64,000 nucleotides of DNA from Microcoleus sp. EPA2 (GCA_020882975.1 JAHRFD010000006.1:1-64000), one strand, 5' to 3'. Positions 1 to 9,870 are shown, counted from the stretch's first letter. Numbers and translations: made by a program. Notes: a model not told the origin generated them from the letters alone.

Positions 1-53
1 TGTTTGCCTTCCGGTGGTGGTTCAGTGAACCGCTTCCCTTCCGGCGCTTTATT

Positions 54-82
54 AATATACTTATTCCGCAAGATGTTGTCAA
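54..82 (-). promoter_or_regulatory. Strong sigma-70 type promoter reading leftward out of the window
   Basis: On the minus strand a consensus -35 box TTGACA (77-82) is followed after exactly 17 bases by TATATT (54-59), with A/T-rich DNA upstream. Transcription would start near position 47 and leave the window, so the gene or RNA it serves is not visible. Match and spacing are seen directly; the activity is inferred. Confidence 0.6.
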
Positions 83-770
83 GCGTTTTGTGAAAATATT
101 TTTGAGTTTTTTTTGAACCTATACACCCTATGGCTTTCGGCTCTTAAGAATCCCTCCGCTATCCTACAAGCTGATCCCTTTTTCGCCGTTAGTATCAAGA
201 GTGACCCGGAAAGTGGGTTTTGGGGCGGGACTCTGCTGTGGGTAGATAGCATTGATCTGGGTGGAACATGGGAGTAATAATGTCAGCAGGTTAGCGGTAC
301 ACATATATATGTAGTTATGGCTAAAGCAGTCCATTGATTAGAGAAGGGAGTGAAGGTCTGCCCAAATAGCTGACTTCCCAGGGTGGTACTTTGGTAGCTG
401 GCGGGTAATGCCGATCGAAAGACCGATCGCATAAAATGAAGTGAAACCAGCTAAGGCTCCTCAAAATCCAACCACACTTGAGATGGCATTACCTTGGGAA
501 GGACTTTCTCCACTCACACACCATCTCACGGGCCTTGACCAAATTGGCTTTACTCGAAAAAAAAAGACACCAGCCTACAGTAAGCGCGATCGAGCTTTGG
601 CAACAGAGGTTTTTCGCTCCGTGGTAAACTCTGCTCCTAGAGAAGATTGTCGATCAAGAGTTAAAAAAGTTTTCCGTTTCAATCCAGCCGAAAAATCAAA
701 CAGCGTTGGCGGTAAGGGGATATCTCAAGGCGCGATCGTCACCAATCTCAAATCCCAAATTCAAAATCCC
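83..770. other. Gene-free stretch left of the first kinase
   Basis: No convincing gene is visible. An open frame in phase with the kinase runs from about 441, but it has no protein-like composition and no conserved motif before the zinc-ribbon start at 771, so I read it as leader or spacer. HIP1-like sites (GATCGC) are present around 411-430 and 588. No RNA gene was recognised. Confidence 0.4.
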
Positions 771-2639
771 ATGAGTTACTGCCTAAATCCTAACTGTTCC
801 AAGCCAGAAAACCCCGACGCAGCCAAACTATGCAAAAATTGTCGCTCGAAACTGCTGCTGCGCGATCGCTATCGAGCACTCAAGGCGATAGGACAAGGCG
901 GTTTTGGGAGAACATTGCTCGCCGTTGACGAAGACAAACCCTCAAAGCCTCGCTGCGTCATCAAACAATTTTTACCCCCGGAAACGCCACTAATACCGTC
1001 AGCCAGCAATCGCAACAGCAAAAAAGCAGCCGAACTTTTTGAACAAGAAGCAATGCGATTAGACGAATTAGGCAAACATCCTCAGATTCCCGAATTATTA
1101 GCATATTCCACCCAAGACAACCGACAATATGTAGTCCAAGAATTTATCGACGGGCAAAACCTAGCGCAAATTTTAGAAACCGAAGGCATTTTCACAGAGA
1201 GTCAAATTCAAGACTTACTAAATCGCTTACTGCCCGTACTTCACTTCATTCACTCACACAATGTTATTCACCGAGATATCAAACCAGCAAATATAATTCG
1301 CCGCCCAGACCAACAATTAGTTTTAGTAGACTTTGGGGCTGCCAAAATTGCCACAGGTACAGCATTACTCAAAACAGGAACTAGCATTGGTAGCCCCGAA
1401 TACATCGCCCCAGAACAAGCCAGAGGTAAAGCATTTTTCACCAGCGACTTATACAGTTTAGGCGTAACTTGCCTTTATTTACTAACTCAAGTTTCCCCAT
1501 TTGACCTTTTCGATCCAGGTGAAGATACGTGGATATGGCGACATTATTTAGGCAACAACCCAGTTTCTGAAGAATTGGGTCAAATTTTAGACAAAATGAT
1601 TGAAAATGCTACTAATCGCCGCTATCAAACGGCGGCTGAAGTATTAAAAATATTGAATCCCAAAGCTACTATAAATTTGACCACTCCCCAAATAAATAGC
1701 AAGCCCACTCAACCTATATCCTCGGTCACTCCGCGCCAAAAGCAGACTAATAACTGGCAATGTATTCACACATTGGCAGGTCATAAAAATTTAATTTCCT
1801 GTGTTGATTTTAGCCCGAACGGAGAAGTTATTGCTAGCGCCAGCGATGACAAAACCATCAAACTTTGGCAAGTAGAAACAGCAGCAGAAATTACTACCCT
1901 GAGCGGACATACTAACTCCGTTCAGACAGTAGTATTTAGCCCTAATGGAGAGATACTGGCTAGCAGCAGCCAGGACAAAAATATCAAATTTTGGCGCATG
2001 AAAGATGGGCAAGATATTTGCACCCTTACTGGTCACACTAACTCAGTTTATGGCTTGGCTTTTAGTCCCGATGGCGAAACTATTGCTAGTAGTAGTTGGG
2101 ACAAAACAATTAAAATTTGGCGAGTTAAAGATGGGCAAGAACTTCGCACACTAACGGGTCACATAAACTTAGTTTATTTTGTTGCTTTCAGTCCCGATGG
2201 AGAAATTTTGGCTAGCAGTAGTTGGGACAGAACAATTAAGATTTGGCGAGTCAAAGATGGGAAACTACTTCGGACGCTTACTGGACATACAGACTGCGTG
2301 CGCTGTATCGCTTTTAGTCCCAACGGAGAGTTTCTTGCCAGTGGCAGTCACGACAATACTATCAAAATTTGGTGGGTGAAAGATTGGCAAGAGATTTCAA
2401 GTATTACAGGTCATTCTTGGTATGTGGATTCCATTGCTTTTAGTCCTGATGGCGAGACTATTGCCAGTAGTAGTAATCAAATTATCAAGATTTGGCAACT
2501 CAAAAATGGCGAAGAAATTTGTAATATTGGTGGTCATACAAATTCGGTTTTTTCTGTTGATTTTAGCCCAGAAGGACAATTGATTGCTAGCGGTAGTAGT
2601 GATAAAACAATTAAGATTTGGCAGAACGTTAGGGTTTAA
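771..2639 (+). CDS. Serine/threonine protein kinase with zinc ribbon and seven WD40 repeats
   Basis: A soluble Hanks-type kinase of 622 residues, probably a signalling protein acting on protein partners. Residues 1-26 form a zinc-ribbon-like knuckle (two cysteine pairs) before the kinase domain, about 34-295. The glycine loop GQGGFG, catalytic loop HRDIKPAN (near 166), DFG and APEQ are all present, so it should be active. From about 330 to the end lie seven WD40 repeats, each with a GH...D...W pattern, predicted to close a propeller for binding partners. I chose the ATG at 771 because it opens MSYCLNPNC, nearly the same as the start of the second zinc-ribbon kinase at 44857. The fusion is common in cyanobacteria; the substrate is unknown. 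Confidence 0.92.
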   Translation: MSYCLNPNCSKPENPDAAKLCKNCRSKLLLRDRYRALKAIGQGGFGRTLLAVDEDKPSKPRCVIKQFLPPETPLIPSASNRNSKKAAELFEQEAMRLDELGKHPQIPELLAYSTQDNRQYVVQEFIDGQNLAQILETEGIFTESQIQDLLNRLLPVLHFIHSHNVIHRDIKPANIIRRPDQQLVLVDFGAAKIATGTALLKTGTSIGSPEYIAPEQARGKAFFTSDLYSLGVTCLYLLTQVSPFDLFDPGEDTWIWRHYLGNNPVSEELGQILDKMIENATNRRYQTAAEVLKILNPKATINLTTPQINSKPTQPISSVTPRQKQTNNWQCIHTLAGHKNLISCVDFSPNGEVIASASDDKTIKLWQVETAAEITTLSGHTNSVQTVVFSPNGEILASSSQDKNIKFWRMKDGQDICTLTGHTNSVYGLAFSPDGETIASSSWDKTIKIWRVKDGQELRTLTGHINLVYFVAFSPDGEILASSSWDRTIKIWRVKDGKLLRTLTGHTDCVRCIAFSPNGEFLASGSHDNTIKIWWVKDWQEISSITGHSWYVDSIAFSPDGETIASSSNQIIKIWQLKNGEEICNIGGHTNSVFSVDFSPEGQLIASGSSDKTIKIWQNVRV

Positions 2640-2841
2640 TTTTAGAAGCGGGAAGAAGGTCTAAGGACTACGTTTATCCATCCACTTAGCCTAGTCCTTG
2701 GGGGGTTGTCGCCCAAGGATTACCATCGGGGGTAAAACAAGCTTTCTATTTGCCGAAATATCTCCGAATCAGGATTTTATCCGGAATAATAGCCAAAGCC
2801 AAAGATATATGGAGAGAAGTTCCCGATGCCCCGATGGAGGA

Positions 2842-3297
2842 ATGCCACCTAAAGCCCACTTAGAATCTCACCTGACGGCAGAGGAACTCAAAATTCGCTA
2901 CCGGCAGGCCGACAACACTACAGAGTCCCGTCGCTGGCACTTGCTATTATTGGTTTCCAGAAATTGGACTATCAAAGAAGCGGCTCAAGTTATAGGTATT
3001 AACTACGACTATGCCAAAGAAATTGTCCAGCGCTATAACCGGGAAGGACCTGACTCTGTGAGAAACCGCAGTGGAGACCGCCAGCCACCTCCTGCTAAAT
3101 CTTTGCTGAATCCAGAACAGCAAGAAGAACTGCGACAAGCGCTGCAAGGGTTAGCCCCCGATGGAGGAAATTGGACCGGGCCCAAAGTAGCTCGCTGGAT
3201 TGCGGAAAAGACTGGTAACACTCATGTCTGGCCACAACGTGGCTGGGACTACCTGAATCGCTTGGGTGTCGATGGGCGGCGCCGACGGCGAAAGTAG
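2842..3297 (+). CDS. IS630-type helix-turn-helix protein without a catalytic domain
   Basis: A protein of 151 residues that resembles the N-terminal DNA-binding half of IS630/Tc1-mariner transposases: a helical stretch with RRWHLLLL, a helix-turn-helix near 45-70 (TIKEAAQVIGINYDYAKEIV) and a second winged-helix segment with NWTGPKVARWI. It ends in an arginine-rich tail just where the DDE domain would begin, and no DDE motif follows. It is either a transposase remnant or a domesticated DNA-binding protein. I chose the ATG at 2842 because the family-like sequence begins there; the frame is open further upstream. A terminator-like hairpin follows at 3393. Confidence 0.6.
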   Translation: MPPKAHLESHLTAEELKIRYRQADNTTESRRWHLLLLVSRNWTIKEAAQVIGINYDYAKEIVQRYNREGPDSVRNRSGDRQPPPAKSLLNPEQQEELRQALQGLAPDGGNWTGPKVARWIAEKTGNTHVWPQRGWDYLNRLGVDGRRRRRK

Positions 3298-3392
3298 ATC
3301 GTATGTAGTAGATATCTGGCAAAAAGCTGGTCTTGAGCAGGCTGTCGGGCCTGTAACACCGGAATTATGAGAGATTTCTAGTATATAGTGTG

Positions 3393-3424
3393 GGGCGATC
3401 GCCTTTGATCGATCGCCCTTTTTT
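3393..3424 (+). terminator. Rho-independent terminator built from HIP1 half-sites
   Basis: GGGCGATCG (3393-3401) pairs perfectly with CGATCGCCC (3410-3418), with an eight-base loop and six T residues after it. It lies downstream of the helix-turn-helix gene and upstream of the serine hydrolase. Confidence 0.7.
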
Positions 3425-3560
3425 GATCTAGCGTCGCCGTTGATGTTTGCATAGGATTCCTCAGTCTCCAATCGAGAATCTATAATCTACAATCTAAAAT
3501 GGTTTGACTCTTGTAACCATAGCTGCTTATATTGAGTGTGGTGGTGTTCAGGAGTTGACC

Positions 3561-4865
3561 ATGCTGGGGATAAAGAGTTTTTTTTCGGCAACAAACAAGA
3601 CTGTCGCAGTAGTAGCTGGAATTGGACTGATTCAGGTATTAACGATCGCCAGTTCATTTTCTCAATCATCAAATCAGCGTTCCCTGGACGAACTTTACAA
3701 AATCCGCGATCGCATTATCAGTCAATTAGAACAACCTCCGTCTCCCTCTCCCGAACCCACTCTACTTTCCCGCTTAGTTCCCTTCAATGCGAATACTCCT
3801 GAAAAACTCATAGAGGAGTTGCAATCTGTCGAGGTTCAAATATTAGTAGAACAACGGGCTAACGATAACTTACAGCAAGCAGTTCGTTTAGCAAACGAAG
3901 CGGCAGAAGCTGGACGAGAGCCAAATCAGTCTCTCGAATATGCGCAGAAAATTCAATTTCTGTGGCAACAAGCCCTGAACAATTTGTACGAAATTCCACA
4001 AAATTCATTTTTAGCGAGTTTAACGGCTTCAAAAATTCAAGAATACCGCAACAATCTGACGGCCAGCAGCTTGGAAGTCAAACAAGCAAAATCCGATTTT
4101 TTGGCTTCTGTTGCCAGGGAAAGTGGCTTATCCAATCAAGCTTCGATCGGCATTTGCCACCTTTCCAGAGACTGCGTTCACCTGCGAGGCGATTCACCTC
4201 CAGCGAGTCCAGCTAGCTTAATTAAACTGCCGATTGCTGTGGCCCTGATGCAAAAAGTGGCACAAGAAAAAATCAGTCTTAACAAACAAGTATTTGTTGA
4301 TTCGGGTAATTTTACTGAAGACTCATCGACGGCGATTTTGTCCAATCGCAATTACCCGCTACAGAAACTGTTAGAAGAAATGATCGATCGCAGCAGCAAT
4401 ATTGCCACCAATCAACTTATCGATTACTTGGGTTCCGATTACATCAATCAATTCTTAGCAAATCGTGGCTACCAAGTAACCCGTGTCAACTTCAAATTAA
4501 TGGGAGCGCAGATTATGCCTAGTAACCCTGGTAGTGGTGCGAACCGATTGACTGTTAACGAACTGACCGAAATGATGGTACAAATTTACAACGGCGAAAC
4601 ACCCGGTGCTAAACTGTTAGTGGAGACTCTCAACAGACAGTACGATCGCAATTTGGGATTTGCAGCTTTGCAAGGAACTAAAGCACAGTGGCTAGGTGAA
4701 AAAACTGGAGAAAATTCCCTGGTACTCGGCACAACTTTAGCAATGAGTATTGACGGTGAAGCCTATGTGATCACTGTAATTGACAACAGCCGTGGCAGCG
4801 ATACAGAAATGCGAAAGTCGATCGCCAAAATCGCCAATTATATTTCCAACCACCCCGATTTTTAG
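3561..4865 (+). CDS. Class A beta-lactamase-like serine hydrolase, exported
   Basis: A protein of 434 residues with an N-terminal hydrophobic segment (about 8-32, signal or anchor), a helical linker and a C-terminal beta-lactamase/transpeptidase fold. The three family motifs are visible: SxxK as SLIK near residue 221, SxN as SSN in DRSSNIATN, and KTG in GEKTGENS. This supports an acyl-serine enzyme acting on peptidoglycan or beta-lactams in the periplasm; resistance is not implied. I chose the ATG at 3561 because a GGAG lies 7 bases upstream and the hydrophobic segment follows. The substrate cannot be told from sequence. It stands alone, 48 bases before the membrane protein gene. Confidence 0.82.
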   Translation: MLGIKSFFSATNKTVAVVAGIGLIQVLTIASSFSQSSNQRSLDELYKIRDRIISQLEQPPSPSPEPTLLSRLVPFNANTPEKLIEELQSVEVQILVEQRANDNLQQAVRLANEAAEAGREPNQSLEYAQKIQFLWQQALNNLYEIPQNSFLASLTASKIQEYRNNLTASSLEVKQAKSDFLASVARESGLSNQASIGICHLSRDCVHLRGDSPPASPASLIKLPIAVALMQKVAQEKISLNKQVFVDSGNFTEDSSTAILSNRNYPLQKLLEEMIDRSSNIATNQLIDYLGSDYINQFLANRGYQVTRVNFKLMGAQIMPSNPGSGANRLTVNELTEMMVQIYNGETPGAKLLVETLNRQYDRNLGFAALQGTKAQWLGEKTGENSLVLGTTLAMSIDGEAYVITVIDNSRGSDTEMRKSIAKIANYISNHPDF

Positions 4866-4913
4866 TGAACACGATTCAAACAGAGTCATCAAAATAGGGA
4901 GTAAATTGTAGCT

Positions 4914-7196
4914 ATGCTCGTAGCACAACATTTGTGGGAATTAATTTTATTTCTGATGATTTTAGTCAGTCCGATTCCCTTAATTTTTTTTCTGGCACTT
5001 CTCAATCATCAACAAAGAAACAACTATTCATTGTCCCATTTTTGCCTAATTTGTGTGACTGGCTGGAGCATTGTACAAGTCTCCACAGGGTTGATTTTAG
5101 GAAGTTTTGATGTCTTAAATATTGCGGGAGTTATTTTAGCAGAATTGGGAATATTTCTATTAGGTTTGATTCTAAATTATTTACTAAAGAATCAAATTAT
5201 TCAATTTTTCAATCCCCACCAATTATTCGTCAATCAAATTCTCAATCAATGGGAATGGCTCATTATTTTTTCAGTGGGCTTTGTAGGATTTTTTCTATTG
5301 GGAAATCTCGCCACTAAACCGATAACCAATTATGATTCATTGTGGTTTCATCTGCCTGCAATTGCGAGATGGTATCAAACTGGTTCATTGACTTTATTAG
5401 ATGCCACGGGCAACTGGATTTTTGAACAAGAACAAGCGAGAGTATATCCTTACAATTGGCATATTTTGTCTGTCTTGTGTTTGTTTCCCTTCAAATCAGA
5501 TTTCTTAGTAGCCTTTCCCCTGCTAATTGCTTGGGTAATTCAGGGACTTTCAGTCTATCTTTTGAGTGTTAATTTTGGCGCAACTAGAGTTCATGGGATG
5601 GCAGCGTCAGCTTTAGTCTTGACAGTGCCAATGATGCTGAACCAAGTTAACACGATTCACCCTGATTTACCGGTATCTGCCATATTTACAGTTGGTTTAT
5701 ATTTAGGTTTTTCTTATTATAAAAGCCGTTCCTTATCTGAACTATCCCTATTTTTGGCAACCACGGGAATGCTAGCGGGAATTAAAATAACTGGTCTAGT
5801 CTATGCAGTCTCACTTTTAATCGGATTAGGAATCTTAGAAATTCATAAACTTGTAGTTAATAAAACTCCTACACAAAATCAATTTAAAATCATTTATTTT
5901 TTTAAGCCTATCTTGCTATGTGGTCTAGTTTTTTTCTTACTTTTAGGAGGTTTTTGGTATGGCAGAAATTTGTTGCATATCAATCATCCTATAGTTGATA
6001 GTAAAGAGATTAAATTTCCTTTACAACCAGTTACCATACCATCCACAGTAAAGCCACCAACACCGGGACTCCCTAAGCAGCCAGATTCGCCACATTTCAA
6101 GATTTGGCAAAGCACTTTAGCCGCTCAATTCAATCCTAGCAATATCGATCACTGGAAAACTCTCGGCTTGCAAATTATGATTAGATTGCAAGTGCCATTC
6201 ATGGCACTTTTTTTGCAGGTATTGGCCGCACCTCTGGCTTTAGCAACAGCTAAAAATAAACTAATTAATCAAAATACTATTATATTGAGTGTACTGCTTG
6301 CCAGTACAGGAATTATGTATCTTATTACACCTTACAGTTCTGGTACTGGGGGAGAGTCGATGGGTGAAATAAGTCCGCTACTCGGTTTTAACCTCAGATA
6401 CGGATTTCCATTTTTAAGTGTACTGGCTATCGCAGCCGCAGCTACAGCAACTCTGTTGAAAACTCGCAATGGTTTTGTGGTGAAGGTGGTGGTGATTAGC
6501 ACTTTTTTGGGAATTATGAGCAATACAATTTTTGATTATATTAAAAATGCTTCTTTTACGGGAGATAGTATTGTGTGGGGAGGTTTGCTGATTGACAGTT
6601 TTAAGTCTAATCCATTAGAAGCTCTTAAGACTATAGGAAAAATATTGGCTAGCAGTTGGAACGATATTTTTATCTACCCGATATTGTATCTGGTGTCAAT
6701 CTCAGTGGTGGCTGGGATATTATTAAAAACAAATCCCCGCTTAGGCTGGGAAAATAATTTATTTAAATTCAGGCATAAATTAAATTACCTAGTGATTATT
6801 GGTATCTGTATAGGATTGATAGTAATTGGGAATTGGAGGGAACAGCGAGATGTTGCTCGCACAGCACTGTATCGTGGTATTGACGAATATCTTAATCAGA
6901 ATACTGTGCCCTCTGAAAAAATTGGATTTTTTTTGAGTAGTCGTAGCTACCTTTTTTACGGAAAAAATTTGAATAGGCAAGTTTTGTATGTACCTTTTAG
7001 AGCAGATAGACTTTCTGGATGGATTGACAACCTGCGGCAAAATCAGGTTAGTATAATTGGATTCGGGCCATTGACTGATACAGACGCAGCCACCAGAAAA
7101 GCTCTATCTAAGCTGACTGGTGCCGAGGGCCCGCTGGAACCAGTTTTCGGTAGAGATTTTAATACCGCACCAGTGCTGTATCGTTTGAAAAATTGA
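4914..7196 (+). CDS. Large polytopic membrane protein, GT-C glycosyltransferase-like
   Basis: A protein of 760 residues with more than ten predicted membrane helices and a soluble C-terminal tail of about 100 residues. Near residue 140 the stretch NYDSLWFHLPAIARWYQTG resembles the first periplasmic loop of GT-C (GT39/ArnT-like) glycosyltransferases, where an acidic residue is catalytic. It is therefore likely to use a lipid-linked sugar at the outer face of the membrane. The next gene, a GT2 glycosyltransferase, begins 9 bases after the stop, so the two are probably co-transcribed in polysaccharide or glycolipid assembly. The family call rests on topology and one motif only. Confidence 0.6.
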   Translation: MLVAQHLWELILFLMILVSPIPLIFFLALLNHQQRNNYSLSHFCLICVTGWSIVQVSTGLILGSFDVLNIAGVILAELGIFLLGLILNYLLKNQIIQFFNPHQLFVNQILNQWEWLIIFSVGFVGFFLLGNLATKPITNYDSLWFHLPAIARWYQTGSLTLLDATGNWIFEQEQARVYPYNWHILSVLCLFPFKSDFLVAFPLLIAWVIQGLSVYLLSVNFGATRVHGMAASALVLTVPMMLNQVNTIHPDLPVSAIFTVGLYLGFSYYKSRSLSELSLFLATTGMLAGIKITGLVYAVSLLIGLGILEIHKLVVNKTPTQNQFKIIYFFKPILLCGLVFFLLLGGFWYGRNLLHINHPIVDSKEIKFPLQPVTIPSTVKPPTPGLPKQPDSPHFKIWQSTLAAQFNPSNIDHWKTLGLQIMIRLQVPFMALFLQVLAAPLALATAKNKLINQNTIILSVLLASTGIMYLITPYSSGTGGESMGEISPLLGFNLRYGFPFLSVLAIAAAATATLLKTRNGFVVKVVVISTFLGIMSNTIFDYIKNASFTGDSIVWGGLLIDSFKSNPLEALKTIGKILASSWNDIFIYPILYLVSISVVAGILLKTNPRLGWENNLFKFRHKLNYLVIIGICIGLIVIGNWREQRDVARTALYRGIDEYLNQNTVPSEKIGFFLSSRSYLFYGKNLNRQVLYVPFRADRLSGWIDNLRQNQVSIIGFGPLTDTDAATRKALSKLTGAEGPLEPVFGRDFNTAPVLYRLKN

Positions 7197-7205
7197 AATA
7201 TATCA

Positions 7206-8111
7206 GTGATAATGAACCTAGAGCCAATTTTATTTTCAATTATCGTTCCTACCTATGCTCGTCCTGAAAAATTGACGACCTGTCTCCAGTCTTTTGCTAA
7301 ACTTGAATATCCCCGCGATCGCTTTCAAGTTATAGTCGTTAATGATAGTACCGAAATATCTTTAGTATCAACAGTTGCTCCGTTTCAAAACAACTTAAAT
7401 CTCATACTTTTAACCCAGCGTAATTCAGGACCAGCCATAGCCAGAAATACTGGTTCTTGTGCAGCCACGGGGAAATTTCTAGTGTTTACCGACGATGATT
7501 GTACTGTAGCACCTAACTGGCTGCAAACTCTAGAAACTAGATTTACCCAAACACCAAATTGTTTAATTGGAGGTCGAATTATTAATGCACTTACTGATAA
7601 CATATATTCTACGGCAAGCCAGCAATTAATCGACTACCTTTACAGTTATTATAATGCTATTCCCGATCGCGCAAAATATTTCACTTCCAACAATTTTGCC
7701 CTTCCGGCTGAATCCTTCCAAAAAATTGGTGGCTTTGGGACAAGTTTTTTCTTCGCTGGAGAAGACCGGGAATTTTGCCATCGGTGGCTTAATTCTGGGT
7801 ATAACGCCATTTATGCTCCCGAAGTTATTGTCTATCATGCCCACAAACTGACACTGCACCAATTTTGGCAACAGCAATTCAATTACGGTAAAGGTGCTTT
7901 CTTGTTTCAGCAAGTTACTGCTCAAACTGCGACTAAAGGGAAACTGCAAAGTCCGTCATTTTATTTGAATTTACTGGCTTACCCCTGGAAACACACGGCA
8001 GGTATTCAAAAGCTATTAATTGCCGGGTTATTTTTGCTGTCACAGGTGGCGATTGTGGCGGGATTGTTATGGGAAAAGAAGGATTATGAGGCTCGGAAAC
8101 TAGGTGGTTGA
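7206..8111 (+). CDS. Family 2 glycosyltransferase
   Basis: A protein of 301 residues with a GT-A fold. The N-terminus SIIVPTYARPEKLTTCL is the typical GT2 opening, followed by VVNDST, the ARNTG motif, and the metal-binding FTDDDC near residue 96. A later GEDREFCHRW gives the ED acceptor/catalytic motif. A single hydrophobic stretch near 270-290 suggests membrane association. It starts with GTG at 7206 (an in-frame ATG is at 7212) and follows the membrane GT-C-like gene by 9 bases. The likely role is transfer of a nucleotide-activated sugar; donor and acceptor are unknown. Confidence 0.88.
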   Translation: MIMNLEPILFSIIVPTYARPEKLTTCLQSFAKLEYPRDRFQVIVVNDSTEISLVSTVAPFQNNLNLILLTQRNSGPAIARNTGSCAATGKFLVFTDDDCTVAPNWLQTLETRFTQTPNCLIGGRIINALTDNIYSTASQQLIDYLYSYYNAIPDRAKYFTSNNFALPAESFQKIGGFGTSFFFAGEDREFCHRWLNSGYNAIYAPEVIVYHAHKLTLHQFWQQQFNYGKGAFLFQQVTAQTATKGKLQSPSFYLNLLAYPWKHTAGIQKLLIAGLFLLSQVAIVAGLLWEKKDYEARKLGG

Positions 8112-8141
8112 AACTGCTAAGTAGAAGGAAGAAGATCGATG

Positions 8142-8199
8142 TGAAGAAGGAAGAATGAAGAAGGAAGAAGAACCCCCCCTAGCCCCCCCCAAGGGGGGA
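8142..8199. repeat. GA-rich tract with C6/G6 hairpin, copy 1
   Basis: Repeated GAAGAAGGAA blocks lead into a C-rich run and the hairpin CCCCCC-AA-GGGGGG (arms 8185-8190 and 8193-8198). The same arrangement recurs at 26371-26445 after pstS, so this is a dispersed spacer repeat rather than a gene. Confidence 0.6.
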
Positions 8200-8322
8200 A
8201 GATAGAGGTGAAGAATGCTGATACAGCAAGCTTTTTAGCCACCTGTATCTTACGTTTAATTAGGTGGATTTACTTACCACCTAAAAATTTTTCCGGCTGT
8301 ACCTACTCAGAAATAAATCTGA

Positions 8323-9036
8323 TTAAATAAAGCCGTGTTCGGCTAAAAAATCCGGGGTAATGTCTGCCAAACTGTTAATGGCTGGGGTTTCTTCCCAGGC
8401 TTCGGGATGTAGTTGATAACTGCTACGGAGGAACTTGCCGACGTATTTGCCTAAAATATCTGCTTCTAAATTAACTAAACTTCCTGGCTGCAAATAGCGA
8501 AGGTTTGTCTCATCAAAACTGTGGGGAATTACGGCAACTTCAAACCAATTGCCGTCTGCATCGCAATCTGCGACAGTCAGGCTGATGCCGTTGACGGCGA
8601 TGCTGCCTTTGGGAACAATGTAAGGTGCTATTTGACGTTGCCATCCTGAATTGATGGCTGTTGGGGCAGTAAACCGCATTTCCCAGGCGTTGGCGGTTTG
8701 GGTTGATGTGGCTAAAGTGCCGATCGCATCTACGTGCCCGGTAACAAAATGTCCGCCTAACTTACTGCCGGCGCGTAGGGAGGTTTCTAAGTTAACAATA
8801 GCATCGGGGAATGCTCCGAGATTAGTGCGTCTGAGGGTTTCGGGGGAAGCGATGGCGACAAAACCTTGGGGCAAAACGGACACTACTGTTAAACAGACAC
8901 CATCGACGGCTACGCTATCGCCGATCGCCAAATCGTGTAAAATCTGGTGCGAGCTGCTGGAGGTGCAGGAAATTTGAAAGCGGTCATTTCCTAGGGACTT
9001 CAGTTGTCCGAGAGATTGAATTAGTCCTGTAAACAT
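8323..9036 (-). CDS. ribE: Riboflavin synthase, alpha subunit
   Basis: A protein of 237 residues that dismutates two molecules of 6,7-dimethyl-8-ribityllumazine to riboflavin. It starts with the family's invariant MFTGLIQ and shows the two homologous lumazine-binding barrels: the first with GDSVAVDGVCLTVV (about 42-56) and GGHFVTGHVD, the second with GSIAVNGISLTV and a matching histidine. I chose the ATG at 9036 because MFTGLI is the family N-terminus; an upstream in-frame ATG at 9105 would add 23 unrelated residues. It is divergent from the bifunctional nuclease gene. No FMN riboswitch is seen in the short intergenic space. Confidence 0.95.
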   Translation of the reverse strand: MFTGLIQSLGQLKSLGNDRFQISCTSSSSHQILHDLAIGDSVAVDGVCLTVVSVLPQGFVAIASPETLRRTNLGAFPDAIVNLETSLRAGSKLGGHFVTGHVDAIGTLATSTQTANAWEMRFTAPTAINSGWQRQIAPYIVPKGSIAVNGISLTVADCDADGNWFEVAVIPHSFDETNLRYLQPGSLVNLEADILGKYVGKFLRSSYQLHPEAWEETPAINSLADITPDFLAEHGFI

Positions 9037-9248
9037 GGGTATCTTATGGTATTTCGATCGCGGATTCACGTCAAACCACAGCCAAAATTCGATGGGAGGT
9101 AGCAATCCCTGGTTTTATTACCTCTTTCGGTAGATTATTTTGAGTGCGATCGGTTGTAGATTCAGGCGAAGATCAAGTCATACTGGATTCAGGCCATCTT
9201 GATGTCCAAGTTTTCCACCGCCTTACAGTATTCTATGAGGCCGATCGA

Positions 9249-9755
9249 ATGATTGAAATGAAAGTCGCTGGAATTGCCTTAGATGCAGCCACGCGCAGTC
9301 CTATTGTCTTATTGAGAGACGCTACAGAGCGACGCGCCTTGCCTATTTATATTGGTCAAGAGCAAGCCAAGGCGATTATCAGTGTTCTGGAAGGCCACAA
9401 GCCTCCTCGACCTTTAACTCACGATCTCATGGTCAATTTCTTAGAAGCCTGGAATCTCACATTGGAGCGAATCGTGATTCACTCCCTGCAAGATAACACC
9501 TTCTATGCCGTACTGATCGCCCGTCAGGGAGAAGTTAAAAAAGAAATCGATGCCCGACCTAGCGATGCGATCGCCCTCGCCCTGCGGACAAATAGCCCCA
9601 TCTGGGTGATGGAAGAAGTGATCGCTGATGCTTCCATACCGGTCGATCGAGATGCTGATGAAGCCGAACGTAGAGCTTTCCGAGAATTTATCTCAAATCT
9701 TCGTCCAGAGGATTTGATTAAAGGCAGTGGCTTTAGTTCGGGAGAAACTTCGTAG
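9249..9755 (+). CDS. Bifunctional nuclease family protein (BFN, DUF151)
   Basis: A protein of 168 residues. MIEMKVAGIALDAATRSPIVLL, the IYIGQEQAKAI segment, RPLTHDL and the SDAIALALRT block are characteristic of the BFN/DUF151 family, in which plant members have both RNase and DNase activity. I chose ATG 9249 because the conserved sequence begins directly there. It is transcribed away from the riboflavin synthase gene. Function in cyanobacteria is not settled; a role in nucleic-acid degradation or redox-linked regulation is only inferred from the family. Confidence 0.88.
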   Translation: MIEMKVAGIALDAATRSPIVLLRDATERRALPIYIGQEQAKAIISVLEGHKPPRPLTHDLMVNFLEAWNLTLERIVIHSLQDNTFYAVLIARQGEVKKEIDARPSDAIALALRTNSPIWVMEEVIADASIPVDRDADEAERRAFREFISNLRPEDLIKGSGFSSGETS

Positions 9756-9870
9756 TAGTGTAGTGTAGTTATGTATAGAAACGTTCTCGGCAGTTAGGAA
9801 AATTTTAATTTCTCAAACCATTGATTTTATTGGATTTTCCTTCTGCCTTCTGCCTTCTTACTTCTGCTAT

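Noticed and set aside
441-770. Extended N-terminus of the first kinase
   Set aside because: The zinc-ribbon start at 771 matches the start of the paralogous kinase at 44857, and the upstream part has no conserved feature.
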